Shown one piece after another: positions 6,744 to 7,595 of a stretch of DNA of 7,595 nucleotides. Position 1 is the first letter of the stretch; every line of letters begins with the position of its first letter. The translations under genes were made by a program, and so were the position numbers. The notes beneath the pieces were generated by a model. That model ran no database searches, was not told the origin of the DNA, and saw only the letters and a program-made list of their open reading frames with translations. The DNA is from XN24 sp964413755 (GTDB taxonomy: Bacteria > Pseudomonadota > Gammaproteobacteria > Steroidobacterales > XN24), in assembly GCA_964413755.1 (NCBI GenBank), contig CAYPTW010000107.1, forward strand, positions 1-7,595, given 5' to 3'.

Positions 6744-7316
6744 CTAGTGGGCGGCCATCCGGCGGCGCCCGAAGCCCAGGCCGAGCAGGCCGAGGCCGAG
6801 CAGTGCGAGAGTGCCGGGTTCCGGCACGGCGGTCGCTACACCCCAGATCGACACGTGCGAGATAGCGCCCCGGTCCGGCCAGAGTCCGGTCAATTGAATG
6901 AAGTCCATGCCGTCCCAGGCCGAGATATCGTAGAAGTAGTAGTTAGGCGCGGGATTCCCGCCCTTGACCGCCAGATAGCACTCCCCGCAACTGATCGCCG
7001 GCTGGCCGATCAGCCACTCGATCAGGACATCTGCCGGATCGGTCGGCGTATTGTCGAAGGTCGCCGTGTACGAAGAGCCGAAACTGCCGGAGTATTCCGT
7101 CGGCGTCTCAGACGTGCCGACCTCTGCCTTGAACAAGAGTTCGAGGCCCGACGTTTCAAAGGCGTCTTCAACACATTCCGGTTCACAGTTCGACGGCCCG
7201 GGGGACGCGGAAATCATGTCGCCGGGACCCAGTTCGATAGGCGCGGCATGCGCAGTCGCGGCGTATCCGAAGACACCAGCCGCCACGATGGCAAAAACCT
7301 TGAGTTTGCTGATCAT
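6744..7316 (-). CDS. secreted PEP-CTERM sorting domain protein
   Basis: This 190-residue exported protein should be processed by an exosortase encoded elsewhere in the genome. A Sec signal peptide (1-24, likely cut after AHA) leads to a mature part containing two Cys pairs, Cys44/Cys48 and Cys110/Cys113, possible disulfides. The stretch from about 127 to 159 (YFYDIS, WDG, IQLTG, then GAISHVSIWG) is a pattern shared by many PEP-CTERM proteins. The C-terminus has the full sorting signal: VPEPGT (164-169), a hydrophobic helix (170-182) and basic RRR (184-186). Such proteins are usually tied to exopolysaccharide or floc matrix; the exact role of this one is unknown. The start ATG at 7314-7316 has AGGA six bases upstream. 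An in-frame ATG at 7415 falls inside the sigma-54 promoter match and would place 33 residues ahead of the signal peptide, so it is rejected. It is monocistronic, with its own promoter and terminator. Confidence 0.93.
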   Translation of the reverse strand: MISKLKVFAIVAAGVFGYAATAHAAPIELGPGDMISASPGPSNCEPECVEDAFETSGLELLFKAEVGTSETPTEYSGSFGSSYTATFDNTPTDPADVLIEWLIGQPAISCGECYLAVKGGNPAPNYYFYDISAWDGMDFIQLTGLWPDRGAISHVSIWGVATAVPEPGTLALLGLGLLGLGFGRRRMAAH

Positions 7317-7391
7317 TTTTCTTCCTGCTCTGCCTTGGGTTCCGGCGTCGCGAGCTTGTATGTCGTACCGCGCCCTGGAGCCCTTGAGGAT

Positions 7392-7407
7392 TATTTCACA
7401 TATTTCA
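7392..7407. repeat. direct repeat at the predicted start of the PEP-CTERM transcript
   Basis: TATTTCA occurs at 7392-7398 and again at 7401-7407, a 9-bp period. It straddles the expected initiation point near 7400. It may simply reflect the AT-rich composition here (the line 7381-7440 has 22 G+C of 60). Confidence 0.4.
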
Positions 7408-7409
7408 GA

Positions 7410-7426
7410 ATGCATATTTGATGCCA
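7410..7426 (-). promoter_or_regulatory. sigma-54 (-24/-12) promoter of the PEP-CTERM gene
   Basis: On the minus strand TGGCAT (7421-7426), five bases, then ATGCAT (7410-7415) closely match the sigma-54 pattern TGGCAC-N5-TTGCA, and the invariant GG and GC are exactly 10 bp apart. Initiation is expected near 7400, giving a leader of about 84 bases before the ATG at 7316. RpoN-dependent expression of PEP-CTERM genes through the PrsK/PrsR system is known in other exosortase bacteria. The twin boxes upstream are the expected kind of activator site. Confidence 0.68.
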
Positions 7427-7474
7427 GCCAGGAAATTACTTTATAAACAGGCAGTTGGGATACGACTCAGCCGT

Positions 7475-7494
7475 CGGTGTAATGAAATCCGACA
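7475..7494 (-). promoter_or_regulatory. candidate enhancer box 1 (PrsR-type)
   Basis: On the minus strand it begins TGTCGGA and ends TTACACCG. It contains an inverted repeat GTCGG-N11-CCGAC (7473-7493), as expected for a dimeric Fis-type activator. Its centre is about 85 bp upstream of the predicted start site. It matches box 2 at 15 of 20 positions. Assignment to PrsR is inference. Confidence 0.52.
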
Positions 7495-7528
7495 GACTCC
7501 CCATGGATCGGCCGCGATTGGCAGGAAA

Positions 7529-7548
7529 CGGCGTAAAAAATCCCGACA
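7529..7548 (-). promoter_or_regulatory. candidate enhancer box 2 (PrsR-type)
   Basis: This is the second copy of the 20-bp motif: on the minus strand it begins TGTCGGG and ends TTACGCCG. It starts exactly 54 bp from box 1, near five helical turns, so both would face the same side of the DNA. It directly abuts the stop codon of the upstream gene (7549-7551). The central T-run could be mistaken for a terminator tail. Confidence 0.5.
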
Positions 7549-7595
7549 TCAGGTGGCTTCGCCGGCCCTGAGCTTCTCCAGCTTCTTCCCCACGT
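7549..7595 (-). CDS. 3' end of an unidentified upstream gene (partial)
   Basis: The minus-strand frame reading VGKKLEKLRAGEAT before a TGA at 7549-7551 looks like the C-terminus of a protein: Lys/Glu/Leu-rich, helical, with GC-ending codons. Fourteen residues are too few to identify it. By analogy with other gammaproteobacteria, where uvrB can lie near gltX, a UvrB tail is possible but is not shown by the sequence. The enhancer box starting immediately after the stop fits a gene boundary here. An open frame this short could occur by chance. Confidence 0.42.
   Translation of the reverse strand, partial: VGKKLEKLRAGEAT

Noticed and set aside
7314..7415. Longer PEP-CTERM protein starting at 7415
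   Set aside because: It would put 33 charged residues before the signal peptide and place the start codon inside the sigma-54 promoter; the ATG at 7316 has a good Shine-Dalgarno.
7535..7548. T-run after the upstream gene's stop codon as an intrinsic terminator
   Set aside because: The only stem available is six pairs with two G-U wobbles and overlaps the coding end. The T-run is better explained as the middle of enhancer box 2.

Overview
The window looks like chromosome of a GC-rich proteobacterium, most likely a gammaproteobacterium. The reasons are a glutamyl-tRNA synthetase gene followed directly by tRNA-Ala(GGC) and tRNA-Glu(TTC) genes of proteobacterial type, a YdgA/DUF945 protein, and a class GN ('marine proteobacterial') sortase next to its VIT/vWA target-family protein. 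The species cannot be named from this sequence. Every supported gene lies on the minus strand, so transcription runs from high to low coordinates. The long plus-strand open frames are antisense shadows of the real genes.

Right part (about 7595 to 6686): the window opens inside the 3' end of an unidentified gene that stops at 7549. Next is a 232-bp AT-rich control region and a small secreted PEP-CTERM protein (6744-7316) closed by a strong intrinsic terminator. The control region holds a good sigma-54 (-24/-12) promoter match at 7410-7426. Upstream of it are two copies of a 20-bp motif (7475-7494 and 7529-7548) placed 54 bp apart, about five helical turns. Together these look like an enhancer-dependent promoter of the kind expected for the PrsK/PrsR-RpoN circuit of PEP-CTERM/exosortase bacteria.

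Middle part (6624 to 4884): gltX has its own extended -10 promoter. It is followed by tRNA-Ala and tRNA-Glu, which have a separate sigma-70 promoter with a GC-rich discriminator. This is a translation housekeeping block.

Left part (4727 to 173): a three-gene cluster encodes a VIT/vWA protein of the GN-sortase target family, the class GN sortase, and a DUF945 protein with an unusual C-terminal PPC-like beta domain. The first two genes overlap by 124 bp. The target protein keeps the family sequence up to its conserved TPVRPAD block but then has no LPXTG-like motif, no C-terminal membrane helix and no sorting tail; its frame simply runs into the sortase gene. No other protein in the cluster carries a sorting signal, so what this sortase processes is an open question. 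The window ends at the 5' part of a further tRNA gene (probably Val) and its promoter.

The most notable points are the sortase paired with a tail-less substrate, the presence of two unrelated C-terminal sorting pathways (GN sortase and PEP-CTERM/exosortase) within 7.6 kb, the enhancer-like twin boxes in front of the PEP-CTERM gene, and the DUF945-PPC fusion.
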